From: Pseudomonas putida W15Oct28
GTDB taxonomy: Bacteria; Pseudomonadota; Gammaproteobacteria; Pseudomonadales; Pseudomonadaceae
Length of the DNA: 42,262 bases
NCBI RefSeq assembly: GCF_000708715.2
Contig: NZ_JENB01000046.1
Coordinates: 1 to 42,262 of the forward strand
Reading direction: 5' to 3'
This document shows positions 28,753-37,463 of the stretch, piece by piece. Made by a program: the position numbers and the translations under genes. The stretch's first letter is position 1, and each line of letters opens with the position of its first letter. Under the pieces are notes generated by a model. That model searched no databases, was not told the DNA's origin, and worked only from the letters and a program-made list of their open reading frames with translations.

Positions 28753-29829
28753 ATGGCTTCTTTGAACAAGTATGCGCCGTGGGCGTTGGCAATCACGCTC
28801 GCCCTGGGCGGCACCTGCGGTGTGGCCCAGGCGGCCTACGTCGATGTGCTGGACCTGCCGGCCGAGCCTAGCACGCTAGCGGTGCACAGCGCCCTGCGCG
28901 ATGTGGTGCGGGCCGGTGAGCGGCTGGTCGCGGTGGGGCCCCGTGGGCACATCGTGTATTCCGACAACCAGGGCCAGGACTGGCGCCAGGCCAGCGTGCC
29001 GGTCAGTGCCGACCTCAACGCCCTGGCGTTCCCAACCCCGCAGGAGGGTTGGGCGGTAGGCAATGATGGTGTGGTGCTGCACAGCCGTGACGGCGGTGTG
29101 AACTGGGCCGTGCAGCTCGATGGCCGGAAGATCGGCGCGCTGGTGACGGCCCATTACCAGGCCTTGGCACAGGCCCACCCCGACGATGCGCAATGGCCGC
29201 AGTTCGCCGCCGAAGGCCAGCGCCTGGAGCAGGAGGGGGCTGACAAGCCGTTTCTGGGTGTGTGGTTCACCGACGCCCGGCACGGTTATGTGGTGGGCGT
29301 GTTCAACCTGATCCTGCGCACCGACGACGGCGGCGAAAGCTGGGTGCCGATGCAGGACCGCACCGACAACCCGCAAGGCCTGCACCTCAATGCCATCCGG
29401 GCGGTCGGCGATGACCTTTACGTGGCCGGCGAGCAGGGCCTGCTGCTCAAGTGGAACGACCGACAGCAGCGCTTCCTCGCCCTGCCTGGCCCTTACCAGG
29501 GCACCTGGTTCGGCATTCTCGGCAAGCCCGGCGAAGTGCTCGCCTACGGGCTGCGTGGCCATGTGGCACGCAGCCTCGACGGCGGCCAGAGCTGGACCAA
29601 GGTGGACACCGGGCTGGGCCAGAGCATCACCGCCGCCAGCCTCGACAGCACAGGTGACTACTGGCTGTTCAGCCAGGCCGGGCATGTGCTGCGCAGCCAC
29701 GACGGCGGCCAGAGCTTCGCCCTGCAACCGCAGGTGCCGCTGGCACCGGTGGCGGCTGCCCTGCAGACCCGCGGCAACGGCACCGTGCTGGTAGGCGAGC
29801 GCGGCGTGCGCGTGCTGCCAGCCCGCTAA
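28753..29829 (+). CDS. YCF48/BNR-repeat secreted protein
   Basis: This 358-residue protein has a signal peptide (WALAITLALGGTCGVAQA) followed by a beta-propeller made of YCF48/BNR-type repeats. Asp-box motifs are seen as SRDGGVNW, TDDGGESW, SLDGGQSW and SHDGGQSF. The ATG at 28753 has AGAGGA upstream; the open frame from 28612 overlaps DUF1329. Proteins of this type lie between DUF1329 and RND genes in many proteobacteria. They are probably periplasmic and may act as an adaptor or assembly factor for the transporter. No catalytic site is evident. Confidence 0.9.
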   Translation: MASLNKYAPWALAITLALGGTCGVAQAAYVDVLDLPAEPSTLAVHSALRDVVRAGERLVAVGPRGHIVYSDNQGQDWRQASVPVSADLNALAFPTPQEGWAVGNDGVVLHSRDGGVNWAVQLDGRKIGALVTAHYQALAQAHPDDAQWPQFAAEGQRLEQEGADKPFLGVWFTDARHGYVVGVFNLILRTDDGGESWVPMQDRTDNPQGLHLNAIRAVGDDLYVAGEQGLLLKWNDRQQRFLALPGPYQGTWFGILGKPGEVLAYGLRGHVARSLDGGQSWTKVDTGLGQSITAASLDSTGDYWLFSQAGHVLRSHDGGQSFALQPQVPLAPVAAALQTRGNGTVLVGERGVRVLPAR

Positions 29830-29859
29830 GACCCACAAGCATTCCAAGAGAGCCTCGTG

Positions 29860-32385
29860 ATGGCCAACATCAAGCAAGACACCATGCCGGTGATCCGCGA
29901 CCTGCGGGATTTCGATCCACGTTCCGGCAACCTGCTCGAACGCATGATCTTCAACTATCGCCCGCTGTTCATGCTGTTCATGGTGCTGGCCACGCTGGTG
30001 CTCGGGTATGTGGCTGTCACCCGCCTGGAACTGCGGCCCAGCTTCGAGAAAATGATCCCGCAGAGCCAGCCCTACATCCAGAACTACCTGGACAACCGCA
30101 AGTCGCTGCGCGGCCTGGGCAACTCGGTGCGGGTAGTGGTGGAGAACACCCAGGGCGATATCTTCGACCCCGAATACCTGGACGTGCTGAAAAAGATCAA
30201 CGACGAGCTGTTCCTTGCCCAGGGCGTCGACCGTGCCTGGATGAAGTCGTTGTGGAGCCCGGGCGTACGCTGGACCGAGGTCACCGAAGAAGGCTTCCAG
30301 GGTGGCGCGGTGATGCCCGATGACTACCAGGGCAAGCCGGCCGACATCGAGCAGCTGCGCCAGAACATCAACCGTGCCGGCATTGTCGGCAGCCTGGTGG
30401 CGACCGACTTCAAGTCCAGCATGCTGGTGGTGCCGCTGCTCGACCACGACCTGGCCACCGGGCGCGGTATCGACTACCGGCAGTTCTCGCAGATGCTCGA
30501 ACAGCAGTTGCGCGACAAGTACGAATACGGCGGCGACAGCAAGGCGCGCGCGTCCGGCAAGGAAGGCGAGGGCAAGTACAAGGTGCGGGTCATCGGGTTT
30601 GCCAAACTGATGGGCGACCTGATCGACGGGCTGATCCAGGTGATGATGTTCTTCGCCCTGGCGGTGGTCACCTCGCTGGTGATCATCTTCCTGTACACCC
30701 GCTGCGTGCGCAGTACCCTCCTGGTGGTGTTCTGCTCCCTGGCGGCAGTGGTGTGGCAGCTGGGCATTGTCGGCTGGCTGGGCTATGCCATCGACCCGTA
30801 CTCGATCCTGGTGCCGTTCCTGATCTTCGCCATCGGCGTGTCGCACGCGGCGCAGAAGATGAACGGCATCATGCAGGACATCGGCCGTGGCACCCACAAG
30901 CTGGTGGCGGCGCGCTATACCTTCCGCCGCCTGTTCGTGGCCGGGGTTACGGCGCTGCTGGCCGACGCCGTGGGCTTTGCCGTGCTGATGCTGATCGACA
31001 TTCCGGTGATCAAGGACCTGGCGATCACCGCGAGCATCGGCGTGGCGGTGCTGATCTTCACCTCGCTGCTGTTGATTCCTGTGTCGCTGTCTTACGTTGG
31101 CGTGGGCCGCAAGGCGTCCGAGCGTGCCTTGCGCATCGACCAGCGCGCCGCCGAGCACCGGGGCTTCGGCAAGCTGTGGGATGCCCTCGACCGCTTTACC
31201 ACGCGCAAGTGGGCCACCGGCGCGGTGCTGGTGGCCACGCTGCTGGGCCTGGGCGGCTTCTGGGTGAGCCTGCAGCTGAAGATCGGCGACCTCGACAGTG
31301 GCGCGCCGGAGCTGCGCGCCGATTCGCGCTACAACCGCGACAACGCCTACATCACCAGCCACTACGCGCTGTCCAGCGACCTGTTTGCGGTGATGGTCAA
31401 GACCCCGCCGGAAGGCTGCCTGAGCTACAAGACACTGATTCTCGCCGACCGCCTGGCCTGGCAGCTGCAGCAGTACCCCGGGGTGCAGACCACGGTGTCG
31501 CTGGTCAACGCCGTGCGCCAGATCACGGCGGGCTCCTTTGAAGGCAACCCGAAGATGAGCAGCCTGCAGCGCAACCAGGACATGCTCAACTACGCCGCCC
31601 AGCAGGCCTCGGTCAACGCCCCGGAGCTGTTCAACACCGATTGCTCGATGATGCCGGTGATCGCTTACCTCAAGGACCACAAGGCCCAGACCCTGGACGA
31701 CGTGGTGGCCATTGCCGACCGCTTCGCCCGTGAGAACAGCAGCCCCGACCGGCAGTTTCTGCTGGCCGCCGGCAGCGCCGGTATCGAAGCCGCCACCAAC
31801 ATCGTGGTGCGCGAAGCCAACCGCACCATGCTGCTGTTCGTCTACCTGGCGGTCACGCTGTTCTGCCTGATCACGTTCCGCAGCTGGCGCGCGACCCTGG
31901 TGGCGCTGCTGCCTCTGGTGCTGACCTCGGTGCTGTGCGAGGCGCTGATGGTGGCCATGGGCATTGGCGTGAAAGTGGCCACCTTGCCGGTGATCGCCCT
32001 GGGCGTCGGCATCGGCGTGGACTACGCGCTGTACCTGCTTAGTGTGCAGCTGCATTACCAGCGCCAGGGCCGCACGCTGGGGGAGGCCTACCAGAACGCC
32101 GTGGCCTTCACCGGCCGGGTGGTCGGGCTGGTGGGGATCACCCTGGCCGCCGGCGTGGTCGCCTGGGCATGGTCGCCGATCAAGTTCCAAGCCGACATGG
32201 GCATCCTGCTGACCTTCATGTTCCTCTGGAACATGCTCGGCGCACTGCTGCTGATCCCGGCCCTGTCGCACTTCCTGCTGCCGGACAAGCGCTTTGTCGC
32301 GGCGGCCCCCACGCCCTTCGAAGCCGAACCACAGCCCCGTGACAGCACCCAGGTACCGCGCGCGCAAGCCCGGGTGCAGGCGTAG
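29860..32385 (+). CDS. RND/MMPL-family inner-membrane transporter
   Basis: This is an 841-residue RND-superfamily protein. A first membrane segment (about 38-58) is followed by a periplasmic loop, a five-helix block (about 250-410, with DPYSILVPFLIFAIGVSHAAQKMNG), a second loop, and a second block (about 640-800, with ALGVGIGVDYALYLLS). The conserved Asp in GVGIGVDYA fits proton coupling. An ATG at 29860 is used; a GTG three bases upstream is possible. This group pairs with DUF1302, DUF1329 and YCF48-like proteins instead of MexA-type adaptors. It probably drives transport of a hydrophobic acid or ester. Confidence 0.92.
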   Translation: MANIKQDTMPVIRDLRDFDPRSGNLLERMIFNYRPLFMLFMVLATLVLGYVAVTRLELRPSFEKMIPQSQPYIQNYLDNRKSLRGLGNSVRVVVENTQGDIFDPEYLDVLKKINDELFLAQGVDRAWMKSLWSPGVRWTEVTEEGFQGGAVMPDDYQGKPADIEQLRQNINRAGIVGSLVATDFKSSMLVVPLLDHDLATGRGIDYRQFSQMLEQQLRDKYEYGGDSKARASGKEGEGKYKVRVIGFAKLMGDLIDGLIQVMMFFALAVVTSLVIIFLYTRCVRSTLLVVFCSLAAVVWQLGIVGWLGYAIDPYSILVPFLIFAIGVSHAAQKMNGIMQDIGRGTHKLVAARYTFRRLFVAGVTALLADAVGFAVLMLIDIPVIKDLAITASIGVAVLIFTSLLLIPVSLSYVGVGRKASERALRIDQRAAEHRGFGKLWDALDRFTTRKWATGAVLVATLLGLGGFWVSLQLKIGDLDSGAPELRADSRYNRDNAYITSHYALSSDLFAVMVKTPPEGCLSYKTLILADRLAWQLQQYPGVQTTVSLVNAVRQITAGSFEGNPKMSSLQRNQDMLNYAAQQASVNAPELFNTDCSMMPVIAYLKDHKAQTLDDVVAIADRFARENSSPDRQFLLAAGSAGIEAATNIVVREANRTMLLFVYLAVTLFCLITFRSWRATLVALLPLVLTSVLCEALMVAMGIGVKVATLPVIALGVGIGVDYALYLLSVQLHYQRQGRTLGEAYQNAVAFTGRVVGLVGITLAAGVVAWAWSPIKFQADMGILLTFMFLWNMLGALLLIPALSHFLLPDKRFVAAAPTPFEAEPQPRDSTQVPRAQARVQA

Positions 32386-32429
32386 TCAGCTTTTTAGTCG
32401 ATTCGAACATGGAAACTGGAACCAACGTC

Positions 32430-34070
32430 ATGGCCAAGACAAAAATAATGCCGCCGGCAGCCGGCGCCTATGCCTACCCCTTGCTGATCAAACGCCTGCT
32501 GATGTCGGGTGTGCGGCACCAGCCGGACCAGCAGATCGTCTACGCCGACACGCTGCGCTACACCTACCGCGAGCTCGAGCAGCGGGTGCGGCGCCTGGCT
32601 AACGTGCTGCGCGCAGCCGGCGTGCAGGCTGGTGACACCGTCGCGCTGCTGGACTGGGACAGCCACCGTTCGCTGGAGTGCTTCTTCGCCGTGCCGATGC
32701 TTGGTGCGGTGCTGCACACGGTGAACATTCGCCTGTCGCCGGAGCAGGTGGCCTACACCATGAACCACGCCGGGGATGACCTGGTGCTGGTGCATGACGA
32801 CTTCGTGCCGCTGCTGGAGCAGCTGCACGGCCAGCTGGGCACGGTCAAAGGCTACCTGCAACTGACGGACGGGGAGGCTGCGGCCACCTCGCTGCCGGTG
32901 CTTGGCGAGTACGAAACGCTGCTGGGTGCGGCCAGCCCGGAGGCCGAGTTCGAGGACTTCGACGAGCAGTCGGTGGCCACGCTGTTCTACACCACCGGCA
33001 CCACCGGCAACCCCAAGGGGGTGTACTTTTCGCACCGCCAGCTGGTGCTGCACACCCTGAACCAGTTGGGCACCTTCGCCGCCTACGACGGCCAGCCGTT
33101 GCTGCGTTCCAGCGACGTGTACATGCCGATCACCCCGATGTTCCATGTGCACGCCTGGGGCGTGCCCTACACGGCCACGATGCTGGGCATCAAGCAGGTG
33201 TACCCGGGCCGCTACGAGCCGGACAAGCTGGTGCGCCTGTACCGCGATGAGGGGGTGACGTTCTCCCACTGCGTACCCACCTTGCTGCAGATGATGCTCG
33301 ACAGCGAGCAAAGCCGGTACACCGATTTCAGCCGCTGGAAGATCCTGCTCGGCGGCAGCGCGCTTACCCACGGCCTGGCGCGCCAGGCCAGCGAGCGCGG
33401 CATGCTGATGTTCAGCGGCTACGGCATGTCGGAAACCTGCCCGCTGCTGACCCTGACCCACCTGCGCGACGAAGACCTGGCCTTGCCCATGGGCGAACAG
33501 GTGACCCAGCGGATCAAGACTGGCGCCCCGGTGGCGATGGTCGACCTGCGCATCGTCGATGCGGCCGGCGTCGAGGTGGCCCACGACGGTGAGGCGCTGG
33601 GCGAGGTCGTGGTGCGTTCGCCGTGGCTGACCCAGGGCTACCTGCACGAGCCGCAAATGGGTGCCGAACTGTGGCAGGACGGTTGGCTGCACACCGGCGA
33701 CATGGGCTCGATCGACTGCCATGGGGTGCTGGAGATCAAGGACCGCATCAAGGACGTGATCAAGACCGGGGGTGAATGGATCAGCTCGCTGGCGCTGGAA
33801 AACCTGATCAGCCAGCACGCGGCGGTCAATGCCGTGGCGGTGGTGGGCATTCCCGACGAGCACTGGGGCGAGCGGCCCATTGCGCTGGTGGTGTGCATGC
33901 CGGGTGACAGCCTGGACCAGGTAGGGCTCGAGGCGCACCTCAAGCAGTTTGTCGACAGTGGCCAGATCAACAAGTGGGCGATTCCGCGCCAGGTGCACTT
34001 CGTGGCCGACATCCCCAAGACCAGCGTCGGCAAGATCAACAAGAAGCTGATCCGCGAAATGCATTGCTGA
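32430..34070 (+). CDS. Acyl-CoA ligase (AMP-forming, medium-chain type)
   Basis: This 546-residue adenylate-forming ligase activates a carboxylic acid to acyl-CoA with ATP. The P-loop motif YTTGTTGNPKGV lies near residue 188, followed by GYGMSETCP near 330, DGWLHTGDMGSID, the hinge KDRIKDVIKTGGEWIS and the catalytic lysine motif KTSVGKINKK close to the C-terminus. Sequence style fits the medium/long-chain fatty-acid group that includes LvaE-like enzymes. An ATG at 32409 would add seven residues; 32430 is preferred because GGAA lies eight bases before it. It is the only CoA ligase in the island, so it probably supplies the acyl-CoA used by the kinase operon and the beta-oxidation block. Confidence 0.93.
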   Translation: MAKTKIMPPAAGAYAYPLLIKRLLMSGVRHQPDQQIVYADTLRYTYRELEQRVRRLANVLRAAGVQAGDTVALLDWDSHRSLECFFAVPMLGAVLHTVNIRLSPEQVAYTMNHAGDDLVLVHDDFVPLLEQLHGQLGTVKGYLQLTDGEAAATSLPVLGEYETLLGAASPEAEFEDFDEQSVATLFYTTGTTGNPKGVYFSHRQLVLHTLNQLGTFAAYDGQPLLRSSDVYMPITPMFHVHAWGVPYTATMLGIKQVYPGRYEPDKLVRLYRDEGVTFSHCVPTLLQMMLDSEQSRYTDFSRWKILLGGSALTHGLARQASERGMLMFSGYGMSETCPLLTLTHLRDEDLALPMGEQVTQRIKTGAPVAMVDLRIVDAAGVEVAHDGEALGEVVVRSPWLTQGYLHEPQMGAELWQDGWLHTGDMGSIDCHGVLEIKDRIKDVIKTGGEWISSLALENLISQHAAVNAVAVVGIPDEHWGERPIALVVCMPGDSLDQVGLEAHLKQFVDSGQINKWAIPRQVHFVADIPKTSVGKINKKLIREMHC

Positions 34071-34132
34071 AACCCAATAGCCGTCGGTCTGTACCGACAC
34101 CTTTCCAACAATCACAAGATGAGGAACACCCC

Positions 34133-35200
34133 ATGAACTTCCTTGATGGCCACCTGTTCACCGAGAACCAGCAGCCGTTGATCATCACCGCAGCGCCTTA
34201 TGCGCCTTCCTGGGTGCCGTCCGACTTCCCTGAGGACATTCCGGTGACCATGGCCGAGCAGGTACAGAAGGCCGTGGATTGCTACAACGCCGGTGCCACG
34301 GTGCTCCACCTGCATGTGCGCGAGCTGGATGGCAAGGGCTCCAAGCGCCTGTCCAAGTTCAACGAGCTGATCGCCGGTGTGCGTGAAGCGGTACCGGAAA
34401 TGATCATCCAGGTGGGCGGTTCGATCAGCTTTGCCCCGGAGACCGAAGGCGCTGCGGCCAAGTGGCTGAGCGACGACACCCGCCACATGCTGGCCGAGCT
34501 CGACCCCAAGCCCGATCAGGTCACGGTGACGGTCAACACCTCGCAGATGAACGTGGTGGAGCACTGGGGCTACCAGGATGTGCGCGGGACCTCGATGGAG
34601 GACCCGGCGGTGTATGAGGCCTACAAGGAAATGACCGTGCCCGCGCAGCCGGGCTGGGTCGAGGAGCACGTGCGCCGCCTGAGCGCCGCCGGTATCCAGA
34701 GCGCCTTCCAGTGCTACAACCTGAACAGCTTCGAGTCGGTCGAGCGCCTGATGCGCCGTGGCATCTACAAAGGCCCACTGGTGATGAACTGGGTAGCCAT
34801 CGGCGGCGGCATGGACGTGCCGAACATCTACAGCCTGGCCAACATCGTGCGGGCCGTGCCCGACGGGGCGGTGCTCACCGTGGAAAGCTCGATGCGCAAC
34901 GTGCTGCCGATCAACATGATGGGCATCGCCATGGGCCTGCACGTGCGCTGCGGCATCGAGGACAACCTGTGGAACCAGGGGCAGACCGAGAAGATGTCCA
35001 CGGTGCAGCAGATCGAGCAGCTGGTGCGCATTTCGCGCGAGTTCGGTCGGCCGATCGCCACCGCCAAAGAGGCTCGCGAAATCAGCAAGATCGGCGTGTT
35101 CTACGACACCGTCGAAGAAAGCCTGCAGGCCAATGGTTTCGCGCCAAACCGCAATGGCGGCCAGCAGGGTTTCTTGCGCAAGACGGCTGACGCCGTGTAA
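34133..35200 (+). CDS. BKACE (3-keto-5-aminohexanoate cleavage-type) beta-keto acid cleavage enzyme
   Basis: This 355-residue TIM-barrel protein belongs to the BKACE (former DUF849) family. These enzymes use zinc to transfer an acyl group from a beta-keto acid to acetyl-CoA, giving acetoacetate and a new CoA thioester. The metal motif HLHVRE puts His59 and His61 at the zinc site; most relatives have HVRD, so the Glu is a small variation. Other family features are GGGMDVPN, TVESSMRN and the late EAREISKIGVFYDTVEE. Known substrates include 3-keto-5-aminohexanoate and dehydrocarnitine. GAGGAA precedes the ATG; the longer frame from 33974 overlaps the ligase. It ends the operon. A 6-bp hairpin (34083-34098) sits in the 62-base gap before it. 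Confidence 0.92.
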   Translation: MNFLDGHLFTENQQPLIITAAPYAPSWVPSDFPEDIPVTMAEQVQKAVDCYNAGATVLHLHVRELDGKGSKRLSKFNELIAGVREAVPEMIIQVGGSISFAPETEGAAAKWLSDDTRHMLAELDPKPDQVTVTVNTSQMNVVEHWGYQDVRGTSMEDPAVYEAYKEMTVPAQPGWVEEHVRRLSAAGIQSAFQCYNLNSFESVERLMRRGIYKGPLVMNWVAIGGGMDVPNIYSLANIVRAVPDGAVLTVESSMRNVLPINMMGIAMGLHVRCGIEDNLWNQGQTEKMSTVQQIEQLVRISREFGRPIATAKEAREISKIGVFYDTVEESLQANGFAPNRNGGQQGFLRKTADAV

Positions 35201-35228
35201 TCCCCGCCACGTTTGACGTGATCCTCCG

Positions 35229-35253
35229 CAGGGCGGCCGTGCTGGCAGCCCTG
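35229..35253 (+). terminator. Hairpin after the BKACE gene
   Basis: CAGGGC-G-GCC (35229-35238) pairs with GGC-A-GCCCTG (35244-35253) with one mismatch and a five-base loop. It lies 29 bases after the stop codon of the last operon gene. There is no T tract, so termination strength is uncertain. Confidence 0.45.
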
Positions 35254-35279
35254 TGGGCATCCGGAACCCTCAGGCCACG

Positions 35280-35594
35280 TTAGCGCGATTGTAGAACTTC
35301 GCGAAATACATCCGGGCGTGAGGCGGCAATTTGCAATAGAGATCGCGCCGCGCCAGACGGCAGGCGCCTACCTTGCTCCCATTCCTGAAGCGTGCGCACC
35401 GAAACTCCCAGCATTTCGGCAAATCTGGACTGGGAAAGCCCCGTTTTGCTCCGTGCCTCGGCAGCCTCGGTCACCTCAACCTGATGTGTTGCACCATAGC
35501 GGCCAGCCTTCACGTCGCGTATGGACTCCAGTAGTTCTTCGCCAATGTTACGGTTGGCGTCGCGCAGCATCAGCTCTTTCTCAGTCAGGGGCAT
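35280..35594 (-). CDS. HigA-like antitoxin, XRE-type helix-turn-helix
   Basis: This 104-residue DNA-binding protein has a Cro/CI-type helix-turn-helix in its second half (TGLSQSRFAEMLGVSVRTLQ, then EWEQGRRLPSGAARSLL). The N-terminal part (NIGEELLESIRDVKAGRYG) matches antitoxins paired with RelE/HigB toxins. The ATG at 35594 has AAGGAGCTC upstream; the longer frame to 35690 is not used because it overlaps the toxin remnant in another frame. The toxin frame overlaps its start by 14 bases, the normal toxin-first order. It probably represses its own promoter at the palindrome 35709-35733. Confidence 0.88.
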   Translation of the reverse strand: MPLTEKELMLRDANRNIGEELLESIRDVKAGRYGATHQVEVTEAAEARSKTGLSQSRFAEMLGVSVRTLQEWEQGRRLPSGAARSLLQIAASRPDVFREVLQSR

Positions 35595-35703
35595 GGTTGA
35601 GCTCCTTGGCAATCTTGCGCAGCACGTGCGTGGGTATATTTTCGGTAGCGCTCGAATCAGGCCATTGTCTTGAGAAAAGTGGCGCTTCAATGATTGTCAG
35701 CAT
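35581..35703 (-). pseudogene. Internally deleted RelE/HigB-type toxin remnant
   Basis: A 40-codon frame reads MLTIIEAPLFSRQWPDS and then SATENIPTHVLRKIAKELNH, ending APD. The first part matches the N-terminus and the second the C-terminus of RelE/HigB-like toxins of about 105 residues that precede this type of antitoxin, as I remember them. The middle (about 60 codons with the RNase core, in-frame) is missing; the join lies near 35650-35656. It overlaps the antitoxin start, as an intact toxin gene would. It should be inactive as a nuclease. A genuinely short peptide is the alternative. Confidence 0.7.
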
Positions 35704-35708
35704 ACTGC

Positions 35709-35733
35709 ATCCCTACGTCTTTGACGTAGGGAT
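35709..35733. promoter_or_regulatory. 11-bp palindrome before the toxin-antitoxin remnant
   Basis: ATCCCTACGTC (35709-35719) and GACGTAGGGAT (35723-35733) are perfect inverted copies separated by TTT. It sits five bases before the toxin-remnant ATG. It is a likely operator for the antitoxin. On the plus strand it is followed by TTTTGC after GA, so a terminator role in that direction is also possible. Confidence 0.6.
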
Positions 35734-35810
35734 TTTGCGTTTCTCGTCTGGTAAACAAAAGTGGGAGGTTGTATCGAGTGGTTGCCGTTAAGCCCGTTCG
35801 CTGTGGCATC

Positions 35811-35858
35811 GCCGGGGCCGCTGCGTGCGGCCCATCGCAGGCAAGCCCGCACCTACAG
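35811..35858. repeat. REP-like element
   Basis: The segment GCCGGGGCCGC...GGCAAGCCCGCACCTACAG has the layout of a Pseudomonas REP unit ending in the CCTACAG signature. It is more diverged than the other copies. It occupies the gap between the antitoxin system and the ArsB-like gene. Confidence 0.5.
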
Positions 35859-35890
35859 CGGCTGCGCAAGCCTGCAGCTGCTCGGCAACC

Positions 35891-37174
35891 TCAAATACTC
35901 AACCACAATGCCAGGGCCGCCAAGGTCACCAGCAGCACCGGCACGGTCAGCAGTACGCCGACCTTGAAGTAATACCCCCAACCGATCACCACCCCTTTGC
36001 GGGCCAGCACATGCAGCCACAGCAACGTGGCCAGGCTGCCGATCGGGGTGATCTTCGGCCCCAGGTCGCAGCCGATGACATTGGCGTAGATCATCGCCTC
36101 GCGCACCACGCCCTGGGCTTCGCTGGCATGGATCGACAAGGCGCCGATCAGCACGCTGGGCAGGTTGTTCATCAGTGACGAGAGCAGCGCCGCGATCAGT
36201 CCGGTGCCCAGCGTCGCCGCCCACAGCCCATGCCCGGCGAGCCAGTCCAGTACCCCGGCAAGGGCGTCGGTCAGGCCGGCATTGCGCAGCCCGTACACCA
36301 CCAGGTACATCCCCAGCGAGAACACCACGATCTGCCAAGGCGCTTCGCGGAGCACGCGGCGGGTTGAAATCACGTGGCCGCGGGCGGCCACGGCAAACAG
36401 CACGGCGGCGCAGGCCGAGGCCACTGCGCTGACCGGGATGCCCAGCGGCTCCAGCACGAACAGCGCGGCCAGCAACACCACCAGTACCACCCAGCCCGCA
36501 CGGAACGTGGCGCGGTCGCGCACTGCCAGGGCAGGTAACTGCAGGTCGTCGGTGGCGTAGCGCAGCGGGATGTCGCGGCGAAAATACAGCCACAGCACCA
36601 GCAGCGTGGCCGCTACCGCCACCAGGTTCACCGGCACCATCACGGCGGCGTAGGCGTTGAAGCCGAGCTTGAAGTAGTCCGCCGACACGATGTTCACCAG
36701 GTTCGATACCACCAGCGGCAGGCTGGCGGTGTCGGCGATAAAACCGGCGCCCATCACGAAGGCCAGGGTTGCCGTGGGTGAAAAGCGCAGGGCCAGCAGC
36801 ATCGACATGACGATGGGGGTGAGGATCAGTGCTGCGCCATCGTTGGCGAACAGCGCCGATACCGCTGCCCCCAGCAGCACCATGAAGGCAAACAGGCGAC
36901 GCCCGTCGCCACGGGCCCAGCGCGCCACATGCAGCGCCGTCCAGGCGAAGAAACCGGCTTCGTCCAGCAACAGGCTGATAACGATCAGGGCGATGAAGGT
37001 GGCGGTGGCGTTCCAGATGATTGCCCAGACGGTGGGGATATCGTGCAGTGACACCACGCCGGACAGCAGGGCCAGAACCGCACCGAGGGTTGCACTCCAG
37101 CCGACGCCGAGGCCTTTCGGTTGCCAGATGACCAGGGTCAGGGTGAACAGGAAAATCAGCGTGGCTGGGAGCAT
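35891..37174 (-). CDS. ArsB-like arsenical pump membrane protein
   Basis: This is a 427-residue inner-membrane protein with 11 to 12 hydrophobic segments, the usual length of ArsB. Family features include GWSATLGAVLALLSGVVS near residues 24-41, ALFANDGAALILTPIV and the long hydrophilic loop in the middle. ArsB exports arsenite or antimonite using the membrane potential. The ATG at 37174 matches the family N-terminus (MLPATLIFLFTLTLVIWQP); the frame extends to 37291 without support. No arsR, arsC or arsH lies nearby, so it is an orphan copy and may transport another anion. Confidence 0.87.
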   Translation of the reverse strand: MLPATLIFLFTLTLVIWQPKGLGVGWSATLGAVLALLSGVVSLHDIPTVWAIIWNATATFIALIVISLLLDEAGFFAWTALHVARWARGDGRRLFAFMVLLGAAVSALFANDGAALILTPIVMSMLLALRFSPTATLAFVMGAGFIADTASLPLVVSNLVNIVSADYFKLGFNAYAAVMVPVNLVAVAATLLVLWLYFRRDIPLRYATDDLQLPALAVRDRATFRAGWVVLVVLLAALFVLEPLGIPVSAVASACAAVLFAVAARGHVISTRRVLREAPWQIVVFSLGMYLVVYGLRNAGLTDALAGVLDWLAGHGLWAATLGTGLIAALLSSLMNNLPSVLIGALSIHASEAQGVVREAMIYANVIGCDLGPKITPIGSLATLLWLHVLARKGVVIGWGYYFKVGVLLTVPVLLVTLAALALWLSI

Positions 37175-37320
37175 GAACAGGTGGCTCGGGTGAGGGGAAG
37201 GCAAGTGTAACCAGTGCAGATGGCAATTACTCCAGGATGGCCAGCATTCTGTGGGAGTAGGAATGCGGCGCTCTGCCCTGCGGCTCAGCAAAGTTCAGTT
37301 ACAAACATGTAAACTTCGTA

Positions 37321-37339
37321 AATAAGATTTACTCGCATT
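37321..37339 (+). promoter_or_regulatory. Fur-box-like site before the TonB receptor
   Basis: AATAAGATTTACTCGCATT resembles Pseudomonas Fur boxes (AATxAGAATxATTCxCATT style) in an AT-rich stretch 125 bases before the receptor start. Iron-repressed expression of the receptor operon is expected. The rest of the 37175-37463 gap holds no other recognised gene. Confidence 0.6.
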
Positions 37340-37463
37340 TGCGACTCCCTATATTTACCACCCCTGTTGGCCGCCAAACTGTGTTTGCGAGGCCGGTGGG
37401 CGAGGGCTCCCGGTTTCCTACAGGGATGTGCCGTTTCGCTCATGATTCGCAGGAGATGTACCC

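Noticed and set aside
25281..28814. A very long minus-strand open frame (1177 codons) opposite DUF1302 and DUF1329
   Set aside because: The plus-strand genes have signal peptides, ribosome sites and family motifs. The minus frame is low-complexity Gly/Val/Gln/His-rich text typical of the antisense of high-GC genes.
28753..29829. Photosystem II assembly factor, as YCF48 proteins are often labelled
   Set aside because: The organism is a heterotrophic pseudomonad and the gene is part of a DUF1329/RND operon. Only the propeller fold is shared.
28876..32367. A second long minus-strand open frame (1163 codons) opposite YCF48 and RND genes
   Set aside because: It shows the same antisense artefact: no recognisable motif and His/Gln-rich composition, while the plus strand encodes clear families.
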